The notes beneath the pieces were generated by a model. The model was not told the DNA's origin. It made no database searches and saw only the letters and a program-made list of their open reading frames with translations. This document shows positions 17,271-26,616 of a DNA stretch of 64,000 nucleotides, one piece after another. Position 1 is the first letter of the stretch, and each line of letters opens with the position of its first letter. The DNA is from Trichomonas vaginalis G3. Lineage: Eukaryota > Parabasalia > Trichomonadida > Trichomonadidae. The stretch lies in the NCBI RefSeq assembly GCF_026262505.1, contig NC_067205.1:14942001-15006000 (forward strand), read 5' to 3'. The position numbers and the translations under genes are program-made.

Positions 17271-18158
17271 ATGAAGCATTTAATACATGACGTAGATGAA
17301 GACATGAATGAAAGCAGTGAAAAGCTCAACAGTTCTCTTATTCTTCCTTTCAGTAAGGACTATGAGTTCTGTTCAAATGGTGTGTATTTCTATTGTGGAA
17401 AGATGGGTTCAGGTAAGACATTTAACCTCATTCGTCATATACTCATAACAGAGCGTTTAGGAAACGACTCTTACTATGACCAAATCATTATATCAGCAAC
17501 TTCAGACTCTATGGACTCAACAGCGAAAATATTTATGTCAAAAGTTCAAGCCTCTGTCGTTAAAGTTCCAGATAGCGAACTCATTGAATTTCTTCAACGT
17601 TACATTCGACGTAAGAGGAAATATTATGCTATCGTAGAGTTCATACAGTCAGGAATGCAAAAGACTTCTGAGGAGATGGAAAGAATTATTGACAAACACC
17701 ACTTACGTCAGTACTCAGGAGTTTACGATATGAAACGACTTACAAACTACATTCTATCAAAACTTTCAAAATACCCCTTCAAAAAATATCCATCAAACAC
17801 TTTATTAGTTTGTGACGACTTCGCCGGAAAAGGTTTAGTGTCAAAACCAGACTCACCATTAGCTAACATCATTACTAAAGTCAGACATTACCACTTAACT
17901 GTAGCAATACTTATGCAAACATGGAGGTTTTTAGCTTTAAACATAAAACGTCTCATAACTGACTTCGTTATCTTTCAAGGTTTCTCACGCTATGACATTG
18001 AACTCATTTGGAAACAGTCAGGTATAACATTACCTTTTGAAGAAATTTGGGAAGCATATAAGTCTCTCATCTCTCCTCGTTCATACCTTGAGATTCATAT
18101 CATGACTAATACCATTAAAGTCAAAAATATTCCATGGGAACGACCAACATTATTTTAA
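17271..18158 (+). CDS. FtsK/A32-type packaging ATPase, 295 aa
   Basis: Walker A GKMGSGKT at residues 43-50, Walker B LLVCDD at 178-183, followed by a sensor-like VAILMQTWRFLAL segment. The size and layout match the packaging ATPases of Polintons, virophages and poxvirus A32, which pump genome into capsids. Full length. Homologues at 57112-57999 and 63323 onward. The 3' end overlaps the convergent gene by 4 bp. Confidence 0.85.
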   Translation: MKHLIHDVDEDMNESSEKLNSSLILPFSKDYEFCSNGVYFYCGKMGSGKTFNLIRHILITERLGNDSYYDQIIISATSDSMDSTAKIFMSKVQASVVKVPDSELIEFLQRYIRRKRKYYAIVEFIQSGMQKTSEEMERIIDKHHLRQYSGVYDMKRLTNYILSKLSKYPFKKYPSNTLLVCDDFAGKGLVSKPDSPLANIITKVRHYHLTVAILMQTWRFLALNIKRLITDFVIFQGFSRYDIELIWKQSGITLPFEEIWEAYKSLISPRSYLEIHIMTNTIKVKNIPWERPTLF

Positions 18159-18556
18159 AGCTTAACCTTCAATTGACTGATGGTAAACAAATTCCATGCA
18201 TCTCTGTCGCCATTTCTGTTAATATTTTTGCTGTCATTCATATCATCCACTTCTCCATCCGTTAGCTTTTGAGGATATGCGTTAGAATAGCTGTTCTTAA
18301 ATGAAGGCTTTTCACCTTTGAGAGCATAAACTCTATAACTTTCTGCATACTTTATGTTTGAACCTCCTGAGCCATCATTGACATAAATTTTTATAGGCTT
18401 CCACCCTTTGTTCATGTTCCTGCTTCTTCCCTTAGCTCTTTTGTTCAGTAGTTCTACATCTTTATACACAGCTCCTGTCTCAGTGAATTCAACAATATTT
18501 TCATTCGTTAGCTTTACATTCAAACCCTTGTCGAGTATATTGTTCATTTCATACAT
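18155..18556 (-). CDS. Hypothetical basic protein, 133 aa
   Basis: Start set at ATG 18556 (MYEMNNILDKGLNVK); the longer frame would run into the coding region of the divergent gene at 18582. Basic middle (KRAKGRSRNMNKGWKPIKIY) and a C-terminal DDMNDSKNINRNGDRDAW segment. Identical in A (56714-57115). No family recognised. Confidence 0.6.
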   Translation of the reverse strand: MYEMNNILDKGLNVKLTNENIVEFTETGAVYKDVELLNKRAKGRSRNMNKGWKPIKIYVNDGSGGSNIKYAESYRVYALKGEKPSFKNSYSNAYPQKLTDGEVDDMNDSKNINRNGDRDAWNLFTISQLKVKL

Positions 18557-18581
18557 ATAAAAGGTTTTTATTCTATATGAA

Positions 18582-19196
18582 ATGAGAAGCAAATCCATCT
18601 TAGCTGGTGCCGTTAATGTTCCAATTGAACCAACATCAAATGTTGACTCACGAATGACAAACAATATTGTCATAAAGAACTATAGTTCAGAGTGTTTGAA
18701 AGAAAAAGAACCAGAACTTAAGTCGGTGAATTTAAACTCAGCTTCAAACGCTAACGCTACATCAGATGTTAAGTTAGAGTATCCACCATTAGACCAAATT
18801 CTTTCAAGAGAAGCCAACGACAACCCTTACACAAATGTTCAAACAAATCCTTCAGATAACGTAGACCATTACCTTCTTCAGTTATATCAAACTATCTTAC
18901 TCAAAGACGATAAGAAGCTTTTGATAAATCTTATAAGTAAGAACCAAATAATTCTAACAAAGGAGGACCTTGAAAATGTTATATCGCGAATAACAGGGAA
19001 ACAATGTGTCATTGACTATCTCGACCCTGAAATCGAATGCTGTGGTCAAACGCCACCATTCATGAAAATAGGTAACATCCGCATCATTGAAACACCAGGA
19101 ACTACAGGAGTTGAGTTTAAGTATAAATATTCGAATGAATACACAAAACTTTCAACAGAATATAAACTTTGCTTGAAATATGTTTTAGTAAATTAA
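18582..19196 (+). CDS. Hypothetical virion-like protein, 204 aa
   Basis: ATG at 18582, 25 bp from the divergent ATG. Begins MRSKSILAGAVNVPIEPTSN; a Ser/Asn/Thr linker follows, then helices (LLQLYQTILLKDDKKLLINL) and a C-terminal all-beta-looking region with GKQCVIDYLDPEIECCGQ. Copy in A (56080-56688). Position next to the ATPase suggests a morphogenesis protein; function unknown. Confidence 0.6.
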   Translation: MRSKSILAGAVNVPIEPTSNVDSRMTNNIVIKNYSSECLKEKEPELKSVNLNSASNANATSDVKLEYPPLDQILSREANDNPYTNVQTNPSDNVDHYLLQLYQTILLKDDKKLLINLISKNQIILTKEDLENVISRITGKQCVIDYLDPEIECCGQTPPFMKIGNIRIIETPGTTGVEFKYKYSNEYTKLSTEYKLCLKYVLVN

Positions 19197-19219
19197 AGCA
19201 GTCAGTCAGTCAAAAAATT

Positions 19220-19462
19220 TCAAGTTAGCAATTTGTAATATCTATCCAAAACTTCTTCAACAGTATTGAACTCATCTTCATAATGCAAACCTAATCTTAT
19301 TGACTTGGTGCAGTTTTCACTAACACAATATTTTTCTGTTCTCTTGACTGACATAAATAACTCATTTGTTTCATCAAACAGCAACAACCAAAGTTCATGC
19401 CCTAATACATAACATTCATACTTTATATTTTTAGCTCTGAGTTCTCTTGTAAGCTGTTGCAT
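19220..19462 (-). CDS. Small hypothetical protein, 80 aa
   Basis: MQQLTRELRAKNIKYECYVLG, then ELWLLLFDETNELFMSVKR; ends EEVLDRYYKLLT. Homologue in A (55777-56019) and a diverged relative at the start of element D (20646-20833, ESLDEVLLHFQKNF). Overlaps the end of the 19423-20232 gene by 40 bp. Function unknown. Confidence 0.6.
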   Translation of the reverse strand: MQQLTRELRAKNIKYECYVLGHELWLLLFDETNELFMSVKRTEKYCVSENCTKSIRLGLHYEDEFNTVEEVLDRYYKLLT

Positions 19463-20232
19463 TTAATATTTTCTAAAAAGTCAACTTCAACAGTCATTCG
19501 CACTGGTGCCTTCAGTTCTACAGGCTCTCCTTGAAAGTCAACAAGTCTGAATTGCATGTCTTTCAAATTATGTGGACTAATGCGAACCCATTTACCTAAA
19601 TGAGTTGCTATGACAGGAACGTTTGGAATAAACATTGAATTTACTTCATAACAGAAAGACTTATATTCTACTGAACCTTTACTATTAACTCCTGAAATAC
19701 CTGTGACATTAGCTATTTTTGACTCAACGTACAAACAATTACCATAACATACGTATGGAACAGATTTCATCTCAATCGTTTTGTCAACACTTTTCAAAGG
19801 AAATGTCATATGATATGCTCCCAGAAGCAATTGAACTCTATGACTCATTCGTGTTATCTTAAACTCCTTCGCATAACTGAACTTCAAAACTCCTGCAATA
19901 AGTTTAACATTCATTAAGTTTTCTTCGTTATCCTTGTTTATTGTAGTATTTATGAGAGCATTTAACACTCCAGCTAATGTTTCCATCTTATATTCTACAT
20001 TATTGTGAAATCTTATTTCGTGCTTCTTTCCATCTATTTCAAGCTCCATGAAATCTGTTTCATCTGTTATAACGAATGAAGCAATAGTATTAAAGTCAAC
20101 CATTCTGAATGCAAGTGCCTCATTCTGTAGACCTAAGTTTGTTTGTAGTTTTACTGTCCCGTATTCGTTCGGGTCTGTACTTTGTAAATAGAACAATATT
20201 TTATTCTCATTAAAATATGAGTATAGCTGCAT
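19423..20232 (-). CDS. Jelly-roll-like virion protein, 269 aa
   Basis: Mostly beta-strand pattern; ends ...FRLVDFQGEPVELKAPVRMTV, a pattern shared with the 265-aa protein at 20844-21641 (LTLVDANFVPVKLL). Its annotated ATG (20232) overlaps the divergent fibre start by 16 bp, so the true start could be slightly downstream. The gene is missing from element A, where a deletion joins the fibre directly to the 80-aa gene. Confidence 0.6.
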   Translation of the reverse strand: MQLYSYFNENKILFYLQSTDPNEYGTVKLQTNLGLQNEALAFRMVDFNTIASFVITDETDFMELEIDGKKHEIRFHNNVEYKMETLAGVLNALINTTINKDNEENLMNVKLIAGVLKFSYAKEFKITRMSHRVQLLLGAYHMTFPLKSVDKTIEMKSVPYVCYGNCLYVESKIANVTGISGVNSKGSVEYKSFCYEVNSMFIPNVPVIATHLGKWVRISPHNLKDMQFRLVDFQGEPVELKAPVRMTVEVDFLENIKCNSLQENSELKI

Positions 20233-20645
20233 ATGCGTATGAAGCTGACAGAGCTAAACGTTTATATTTTGGGCAATACTCTCTCACACTTACTGACAAA
20301 TATATTGTTATTTCTGATGGAAATACTGAGAAATATATAACATGGAAGGACTATGAAAAGTTTGACCCTATTTTAACTCCATGTACTATGCCATTCATTG
20401 TAAATGGTGAAGTTGTCATGAAGAACGACACAACTGTTTATAGGTCTGTATATGAAGCATTAGAATATATGTTGAATCATAATCCCGAAAGATTTGATAC
20501 AAGCACTACGCCATGTGCAATGCCCTTTATTAAGGACGGTGAAATCGTAAGAGTTCCGAATTCAACGGTTTATACAGCTGTTCAAAACAGTTTACAAAAC
20601 ATTTTAGCGAATATCTTTAATTCAGAAACTACAGAAATAATATAG
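20217..20645 (+). pseudogene. Fibre gene, 5' fragment of element B
   Basis: MSIAAYAYEADRAKRLYFG, then two copies of a PCxMPFIxxGE unit (CTMPFIVNGEVVMKNDTTV and CAMPFIKDGEIVRVPNSTV). The same units start the 818-aa fibre frame in A (53326-55782). It is cut at 20645 by the join to element D. ATG 20217 follows TTTATTCTCATTAAAAT, similar to the fibre promoter at 7616. Confidence 0.65.
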
Positions 20646-20833
20646 ACTTTATTTCATGTAAAGGACTTTACACACTTTTGAACGATATGAAAGACCCTGT
20701 TTTGTTTGTTCGTGTAGACAAAGGAAAGTTCTATGTCTTTACAAAATATTTGAACTTCTTAGACAGAGAACTTCAAGAAACGCCATGTGAAAGTTTAGAT
20801 GAAGTTCTTCTCCACTTTCAGAAAAACTTTTAA
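20646..20833 (+). pseudogene. 5'-truncated relative of the 80-aa gene
   Basis: The frame is open from the junction to TAA at 20831-20833: DPVLFVRVDKGKFYVFTKYL, then CESLDEVLLHFQKNF, resembling 19220-19462. First internal ATG at 20687. Confidence 0.5.
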
Positions 20834-20843
20834 ATATATATAA

Positions 20844-21641
20844 ATGGCAGAAGATATAATGGTTTATACTATTACGACTAAAAACCCTGAGTCATATAAT
20901 TCTATAACAACAAACTTACAAAGTCCTCAAGGACGATATTGTAAACTAACCTTAAACACAATGACGACTAAAGCCTGTTTTGCTCTTTTGACACCAGAAG
21001 ACTTTATTGTTGTGAATGGTAAAAAATACTCCTTTGAAGATACTTACTCAGATATACCACCAACAGGTTTTGTTGACTTATTTAATACTTTAAGTACGGG
21101 TGTAACATGTGCTGCAACTAGAGCAGGTTTCATTATGTTTGGATGTCCGACTGAGTTTACTATAAACAATATGAGCTATAATACAAAACTTATTTCTGGT
21201 TTTTACTACCAACAGTTTCCTATAACAGGAAAAGGTGTCATACAAGGAATGTCTATTCCATTGACATTAAGCACACCAATCTTATATATTGTTTCAAACT
21301 TAGGTTCAAAGTGTTATTCGAATGTCGACAGAAACTATTATGACCAAAAGATACTTATGCGTATAAACAATACTTTCTCTGCTGGTTTGCCTATTGTTCA
21401 TTCGAATGCAGAATTTTCAACCTTAGTGAACTCAAACACTTTGGCAAGTATAACGTTGACATTAGTTGACGCAAACTTTGTTCCTGTAAAACTTTTATGT
21501 CCTATGTATTTGTCAATGACGGCAGAAAGTTTCGAATTGGAAGATGCAACTGGTGAAAGTATTGTATTACAAGAACAACTTCAACAACAAATAGCTCAAG
21601 AACAACAAATGCAACAAATGCAACAACAAAGTCAAGAATAA
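20844..21641 (+). CDS. Jelly-roll-like virion protein, 265 aa, Gln-rich tail
   Basis: MAEDIMVYTITTKNPESYNS, beta-rich body, ends with LTLVDANFVPVKLLCPMYL then a tail of QQQ and QQM repeats. Homologous along its length to 19423-20232. Unlike its neighbours in element D the frame is intact. Inferred minor capsid or vertex protein. Confidence 0.6.
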   Translation: MAEDIMVYTITTKNPESYNSITTNLQSPQGRYCKLTLNTMTTKACFALLTPEDFIVVNGKKYSFEDTYSDIPPTGFVDLFNTLSTGVTCAATRAGFIMFGCPTEFTINNMSYNTKLISGFYYQQFPITGKGVIQGMSIPLTLSTPILYIVSNLGSKCYSNVDRNYYDQKILMRINNTFSAGLPIVHSNAEFSTLVNSNTLASITLTLVDANFVPVKLLCPMYLSMTAESFELEDATGESIVLQEQLQQQIAQEQQMQQMQQQSQE

Positions 21642-21673
21642 AAAAAAATATTTTTTTTTATTTTTATAAAAAT

Positions 21674-22918
21674 GTTACAGAATAGATGTTTCAGATTTTT
21701 ATGACTTCCAAGCATTCAGAAATATGTGTCCATTTAGAGACTATAACAAAGCAGTCGAGAATTTGAAACGTTTAGTCATTTATGTCGACTCTGCCCCAGA
21801 ATGTTATGTCATGAAAGAATGGATATGTAGTCTTTAACAAACCTAAAGCGACAATAGTTTCAGAACAAGAATGTAGACAGAAACTTAAGAAAATAAAAGT
21901 TGTACAAGTTGGCATGAAGATGTTAGATGCTTGGGATATCTTATTGTCAAAGTTAGAAGATTTTTCAGTTCGAGGTATAAAGTTCTATACACCTTCTCCA
22001 AACTTCTATTTATCTTCACTGGATATATAAATACGAACAAGTAGAATGGAAAGAAAATATTATAGAAGCTTGGTTAGACCATGTCAAAGAAATTATATGC
22101 AATGGAAACGAAAGAGTCTATGAGTATATCTTATGTTGGTTTGCAAACATCTTACAACATCCAAGTGCTAAAAATGAAACTGCTCTCATTATAATTGGAA
22201 AACAAGGAACTGGTAAGAACACATTCTTTACAGATATCTTATGCAAACTGTTAGAGGGCTATTCGAACCCGAATATGACAAACTTAGAAACATCTGTGGC
22301 AAGTTTAACTCCTCAATAGAGAATATGAAACTTATAGTTTGCAATGAACTTCAAAGTATAGATACAACAAAAGTTTTGAACTCAGATGCTTTGAAGAGTC
22401 TTATAACAGACAAAGTTGGAGTGTTGAAAGAAAGTATAAAGACCAAAGAGTTTGTGAAAATGTTGCAAACTTCATTATGGTTTCAAACAATGCTGTTCCG
22501 ATGAAGTTAGAAAGTTCTGACAGAAGATATGTAGTTGTCAGAACGTCAGATTCTCATATGCAAGATACAGAATATTTTGACGACTTAGCAGAAACTTTGA
22601 CATCTGACTTTTACAACCACTTGTTCTCATATTTTATGACATTAGATATTTCAAAGTTCAATCCAAGACAAATTCCACATACCGAAGAGAGACAAACATT
22701 GTTAGAAGCAAACAAGAGTGTTATATGAACTGTTCATAGATGAAACTGACTTTGAGTGTTTAGATGAAAGGTCATTGTACGATTCGTATAAACAATATTG
22801 TCAAGAATATGGTTATATGACAGCGTCTAAACGAACATTCTTGGCAAATGTCAAAAAGTCTTTTAGATGTTCAGAATGGTGTATATACAAAGAAAAATTT
22901 TTTATGAGTAAATTTTAA
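21674..22918 (+). pseudogene. D5-like primase/SF3 helicase, multiply frameshifted
   Basis: Walker A IIGKQGTGKNTFFTDIL near 22195-22245 is typical of D5/SF3 helicases, and the downstream MVSNNAVPMKLESSDRRYVV (22477 on) is the SF3 sensor region. Upstream fragments (DFYDFQAFRNMCPF; KRLVIYVDSAPECYVM) may be the N-terminal part. At least three frame breaks (near 21830, 22030, 22245, 22480) make it non-functional. Family members unwind DNA at replication origins in virophages, NCLDVs and some Polinton-like viruses. Confidence 0.75.
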
Positions 22919-22946
22919 AAAAAATATTTTTTATCCGATAGAAAAG

Positions 22947-23365
22947 ATGGCAAAATTCATCTCAGTAAACAAGTACATGTCAGGACTTAAAGAAGAACTA
23001 GACCCATTCACATATTTGAATGTTTACTTCTACCATTTTGAAAAGTCTTCATTCAGCAAAGTTTGGAACATCGAACCAGTTAATTTGCTATTGTGACTAA
23101 AAATGGTGCGAAATTTGAAGACTTAGACATAGAAGGTTTGTTAGCAGTCAAAGAAAGTTTTGACAGAAGGTTTTCAAACCTTAAAGAAGGCAAAGCATAC
23201 AAACTTGTTATACCTTATGAACCAAAGAAAGCAGACGACTATGAATATTATGAGTCTAAAGTTGTAGAAGTTCAAGGTAAATTGGGTAAAAAGATTTTAG
23301 AGTCTAAGCCAGTGTTTGCTCCTAAAGAGGAAGAGAACATTGACATTGACCCAGAAATGTTCTAA
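22947..23365 (+). pseudogene. Small acidic-tailed protein, frameshifted
   Basis: MAKFISVNKYMSGLKEELDP from 22947 ends after 47 codons. Another frame from 23093 (TKNGAKFEDLDIEGLLAVKE) continues to an acidic tail EEENIDIDPEMF. Size and acidic end are similar to the protein at 48233-48706 in A. Acidic tails are common in single-strand DNA-binding proteins; that role is only a guess. Confidence 0.5.
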
Positions 23366-23388
23366 AAATAAAATTTTATTTTTACATG

Positions 23389-23831
23389 TCAAATTTCTTT
23401 TCTCTGGAACTGGTTCAGGTTCTTTCTTCTCTTCTTCTACTTTCTTTTCTTTCTTTTCTCTCTTCTTCTTTTCTGGTGGAGTTATGTCAAATTTCTCCGA
23501 ACCATATTTATGTAAAAGTTCTTTGTCCTTTAATAGCTCATCTATTCTGTTTCTATTTCATCTTCAAGAACAGCGCATGTGTCTTCTTTGCATTCTAAGA
23601 ACTTTTGTTGGACTTCATCTTTCCAATCGGCGTCATCTCTGTCAACAGTCTGTCATTGACAAATTTTAAGACTGCTCTGCTTAATGTTTTATGGTTCTTG
23701 TCATATTCCCAGAAACAGAACTTTAGAACAAATTCCCCTTTCTTGTTTACACTATGTAAGATTTTATGGTCGACAGATGTTTTGCTGTCGAAAAGCTTGT
23801 CTCGAATATAGATAGCGAAATCGCTAGACAT
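23389..23831 (-). pseudogene. Hypothetical Lys/Glu-rich protein, frameshifted
   Basis: ATG at 23831 (MSSDFAIYIRDKLFDSKTSV) is open to 23595. The following 200 bp on the same strand keep coding character in other frames, with a run of KKK/EEK and Pro-Glu repeats (EEEKKEPEPVP). Unknown. Confidence 0.45.
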
Positions 23832-23867
23832 TTTCTAAAAGATAAAAATTTTAATTTTTCTAAAAAT

Positions 23868-23942
23868 ATGTTAGAAAAAAAGTTTGCTGACATTGACAAG
23901 AAATTTGAGAATGTTTTAAACAAGAAACAAAGAGGAAGTTAG
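23868..23942 (+). CDS. Very short coiled ORF, 24 aa (doubtful)
   Basis: ATG at 23868, MLEKKFADIDKKFENVLNKK, stop before the ATPase start. It may be the remains of a small gene or a leader peptide. No conserved copy seen. Confidence 0.3.
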   Translation: MLEKKFADIDKKFENVLNKKQRGS

Positions 23943-23945
23943 AAA

Positions 23946-24745
23946 ATGCCTCAGATAAAACCCATACATGACAAGTTCTTATTTTGCTCAGAATGGTATA
24001 ACAGTCTAATTGCACCACCTGGGTCGGGTAAGACTTTCACTTATCTTAAAATGGCTGCACAACAACAAGAACTAGATGAGAAGAACCCATTCTATTGAGT
24101 TAGTTGTCATTTGTAGTACTTCTGGTCAATTTGACCAAACCGTCAATTCGTTCAAAGATATTATAAAGAAGTCTAAGTTAGTATGTATAAAGGATACTGA
24201 GTTGTTAGATTGGATAAAGAAGTACCAAAAGAGAGTTTTGAAGTATAATGCTATAAATGAGTATATAAATTCTAAGTTTAAAGACCCAAATGAGGAAATG
24301 CAGAGAATATTAGAGAAGAAACACTTCAGAAACAAACAGAAAGAGATAGAATACATTTCGAAGAAATTGCAATCTTACGATTGGGAAAGACTTACCCTCA
24401 TAGATGTCTTCTTATCTTAGATGATTTCGCCTCTCATCCTTTGTTAAAGAATAGAGAACAAGATATGTGTCGAATTCTTAAGAAACTTAGGCACTTTAAC
24501 ATCTCAGTTGTCATTTGTGTACAGACAGCCAAGAGTTTAAGTAAGGATGTTAAAAGAATACTTACTGACATTATACTTTTCCGCGATTGTCCGAAGACGA
24601 TTTCATGGAACTTATGAAAGAGTCCATGGCAGGTAAGTTTGACAGACATGAACTATGGGAGAAGTACAAAGTCATACAAGACCCTCATACTTCTTTCAGA
24701 ATTCATATCTACGCAAACAAAGTTCAAATTGTAAAAAGTCAATAA
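23946..24745 (+). pseudogene. Second-lineage packaging ATPase, frameshifted
   Basis: Walker A LIAPPGSGKTFTYLKMA near 24010; Walker B LLILDDFASHPLL near 24410-24445; later SVVICVQTAKSLSKDVKRIL parallels the VAILMQTW region of the B ATPase. Frame breaks near 24095, 24390 and 24600. The sequence is diverged from the A/B ATPase, so element D was an independent lineage. Confidence 0.75.
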
Positions 24746-24760
24746 AAATAAAGAGTTCAT

Positions 24761-25564
24761 TTACTCTGCTTGTTTGAAGTTGTCAAAATACTCTGTTATT
24801 TTTTCCTTTAACAATGGCAAATCTTCTTTGAAGGTAAAAATTGTACAACCTTTCATATCATAGTGTGTTTGAGGTAACGTATCTTGAACTATTTGTTTCA
24901 CATCTTCATTCGGTGTCATTGAAATCGGTAAGTTTTCGCGATAGAACCAATTTCTGTCAGATTTGTAAATCTTAGCAAGGTCGTAAAAGCTTTTGTTGTT
25001 TCTTCTGACTAAATGCAACATAACCATATCTTTATCTTCTTCATTTTCCATCTCTTCAGTATAAATCATATACTTATAGTTCTTTTCCTTTCCTTTTGGT
25101 ACCGAACGTGGTATTCTTTTCTGAATGCTTTTGTCTTTTGCTTCAAGCTTGTTTTCCATCTCTTCACGTTCTTGTCTATGAATTTCGTCAAGAAGTCTGT
25201 AAATATTCCAAGCATAACGAGGCGAAGCCCACATTGCAACAGCATTTACAAGAAGTCTATGTACATAATATCCTCTCAAACCATTTGGCAAATTTTTACG
25301 ATTTTCATGAGTTTTAGGCGACCCAGAAAAAAGTCGGTCTCGCTGTGCTTCGCTCAAAAGTTCTTGTGTGCTTTGGTTTTTGAACCAATCGTCTGTATGT
25401 TTGGTATCTGGAGCAAAACATGCTGTCAAAATGCTTTGCATCTGGTACATATCGTCTTTGACCGAACGAATGAGACGGAGTTGTTTGTTAAACTGTATGT
25501 ACTCGTATTCTTCATTTATAGCTTCATGGACTATAACTGTTGTTGTGTTCTCTGTTGTTGACAT
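24761..25564 (-). CDS. KilA-N domain protein, about 267 aa
   Basis: Start taken at ATG 25564 (MSTTENTTTVIVHEAI), since the six codons before it (MYVKTD) repeat in a leader common to several genes. KilA-N region: WFKNQSTQELLSEAQ, GYYVHRLLVNAVAMWASPRY. A coiled segment (EMENKLEAKDKSIQKRI) follows, and a C-terminal domain (RRNNKSFYDLAKIYKSDRNW) found also at 48995-49822. KilA-N proteins bind DNA and usually regulate. Intact frame amid decayed neighbours. Confidence 0.75.
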   Translation of the reverse strand: MSTTENTTTVIVHEAINEEYEYIQFNKQLRLIRSVKDDMYQMQSILTACFAPDTKHTDDWFKNQSTQELLSEAQRDRLFSGSPKTHENRKNLPNGLRGYYVHRLLVNAVAMWASPRYAWNIYRLLDEIHRQEREEMENKLEAKDKSIQKRIPRSVPKGKEKNYKYMIYTEEMENEEDKDMVMLHLVRRNNKSFYDLAKIYKSDRNWFYRENLPISMTPNEDVKQIVQDTLPQTHYDMKGCTIFTFKEDLPLLKEKITEYFDNFKQAE

Positions 25565-25636
25565 ATCTGTCTTTACATACAAAATAAAAAAATATTTTAT
25601 AAAAAATTAGCGTTATTTTTTCTATCTTAAGGAAAT

Positions 25637-25700
25637 TCATGATTTTCGTACGGAATCTCTTCTCTCGGTTTTCCGAGGGAAGCAAGCATATGAGGAAATT
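25637..25700 (-). pseudogene. KilA-N gene fragment
   Basis: TTTTCGTACGGAATCTCTTC to GAGGAAATTCATG matches part of the KilA-N gene of element A near 49556-49618. Isolated fragment in repeat DNA. Confidence 0.6.
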
Positions 25701-25735
25701 CATGAAATTTGGTCATTTTTCAGCAAAAATAAAGT

Positions 25736-25945
25736 TTATGTTAACATGTTAGATCTAACACGTTTTCTCACCCGTTTTCTAACATGGTCTAAAACACACA
25801 AAACTCATGAATTTTGTGCTGAATTCAGCAAAAATAAAGTTTATGTTAGCATGTTAGATCTAACACGTTTTCTCACCCGTTTTCTAACATGGTCTAAAAC
25901 ACACAAAACTCATGAATTTTGTGCTGAATTCAGCAAAAATATATT
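25736..25945. repeat. Two 105-bp direct repeats, each with an AGATCT cassette
   Basis: Unit 25736-25840 and unit 25841-25945 are almost identical. Each has TTATGTTAGCATGTTAGATC, TAACACG arms, TTTTCTAACATGG, then the AAAACACACAAAACTCATG and GAATTCAGCAAAAAT segments. Confidence 0.85.
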
Positions 25946-25947
25946 TT

Positions 25948-25996
25948 AGGTGAAGAGGTGAGATCTCACCTGTTTTCTCACCTCTTTTTTTCACAA
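25948..25996. repeat. AGATCT cassette, GGTGA flavour
   Basis: AGGTGAAGAGGTGAGATCT then CACCTGTTTTCTCACCTC: all arms read GGTGA/TCACC, unlike the neighbours at 25743 and 26200. Confidence 0.85.
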
Positions 25997-25997
25997 C

Positions 25998-26157
25998 CGT
26001 TTTACATGGTAAACGTTATGAATTCGTGAGACTCTAAACAGTTTTGTAGCTTCTATTTCTTCTTTTAGTACATCGAATGTTTTAACAATGCCGAAAGTTT
26101 CTTTATACTTCTTCTTGACGTCAGATAGAAGGAAATCTTCTGCTGTTGGATAGTTTT
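25998..26157 (-). pseudogene. 3' fragment of the 312-aa-family gene
   Basis: Matches the last 50 codons of 26617-27555 (FDVLKEEIEATKLFRV-like and YPTAEDFLLSDVKKKYKETF) with small changes, then breaks into repeat sequence at 26158. Confidence 0.65.
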
Positions 26158-26189
26158 TGTCAAGACTTCATTGTAAATGACCAAAAATA

Positions 26190-26616
26190 TATTTTATGTT
26201 AGCATGTTAGATCTAACACGTTTTCTAACCTCTTTTCTAACATGGTCTAAAACACACAAAACTCATGAATTTTCAAGACTTCATCGAACTTAAATGTTTT
26301 GTCAAGACTTCATTGTAAATGACCAAAAATATATTTTAGGTGAAGAGGTGAGATCTAACACGTTTTCTAACCTCTTTTCTAACATGGTCTAAAACACACA
26401 AAACTCATGAAATTTCGTGAATTTCCTTAAGATAGAAAAAATAACGTTTATGTTAGCATGTTAGATCTAACACGTTTTCTAACCTCTTTTCTAACATGGT
26501 CTAAAACACACAAAACTCATGAAATTTCGTGAATTTCCTTAAGATAGAAAAAATAACGTTTTATGTTAGCATGTTAGATCTAACACGTTTTCTAACCTCT
26601 TTTCTAACATAACTAT
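26190..26616. repeat. Array of four AGATCT cassettes including one hybrid
   Basis: Cassettes near 26200-26245, 26336-26388, 26455-26503 and 26567-26612. The one at 26336 has left arms of GGTGA flavour and right arms of GTTAGA flavour (GGTGAGATCTAACACG), i.e. a hybrid whose switch is at the AGATCT core. The spacers are copies of two short segments (AAATTTCGTGAATTTCC, CTTAAGATAGAAAAAATAAC). Confidence 0.85.

Larger units (their letters stand above)
13365..20645. mobile_element. Maverick element B (left part, truncated in fibre gene)
   Basis: Begins AGTTAGTATG like element A (AGTTAGTATAC). Gene order from the TIR inward matches the right arm of A: TIR gene, basic protein, small protein, jelly roll, packaging ATPase, two unknowns, small protein, then a second jelly roll absent from A and the fibre 5' end. 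At 20645 the fibre stops and a different element (D) begins. A mariner interrupts the jelly-roll gene. Confidence 0.75.
20646..25600. mobile_element. Element D: decayed Maverick/virophage-like fragment
   Basis: Starts within a relative of the 80-aa gene, then jelly roll, primase-helicase, two small genes, packaging ATPase and KilA-N. Most genes carry several frameshifts. Presence of an SF3 helicase and a different ATPase lineage sets it apart from A and B. No TIR found. Confidence 0.6.

Noticed and set aside
25736-26616. Possible CRISPR array (regular palindromic repeats with spacers)
   Set aside because: Spacers are themselves repeated, repeat flavours differ, and the host is a eukaryotic element with no cas genes.
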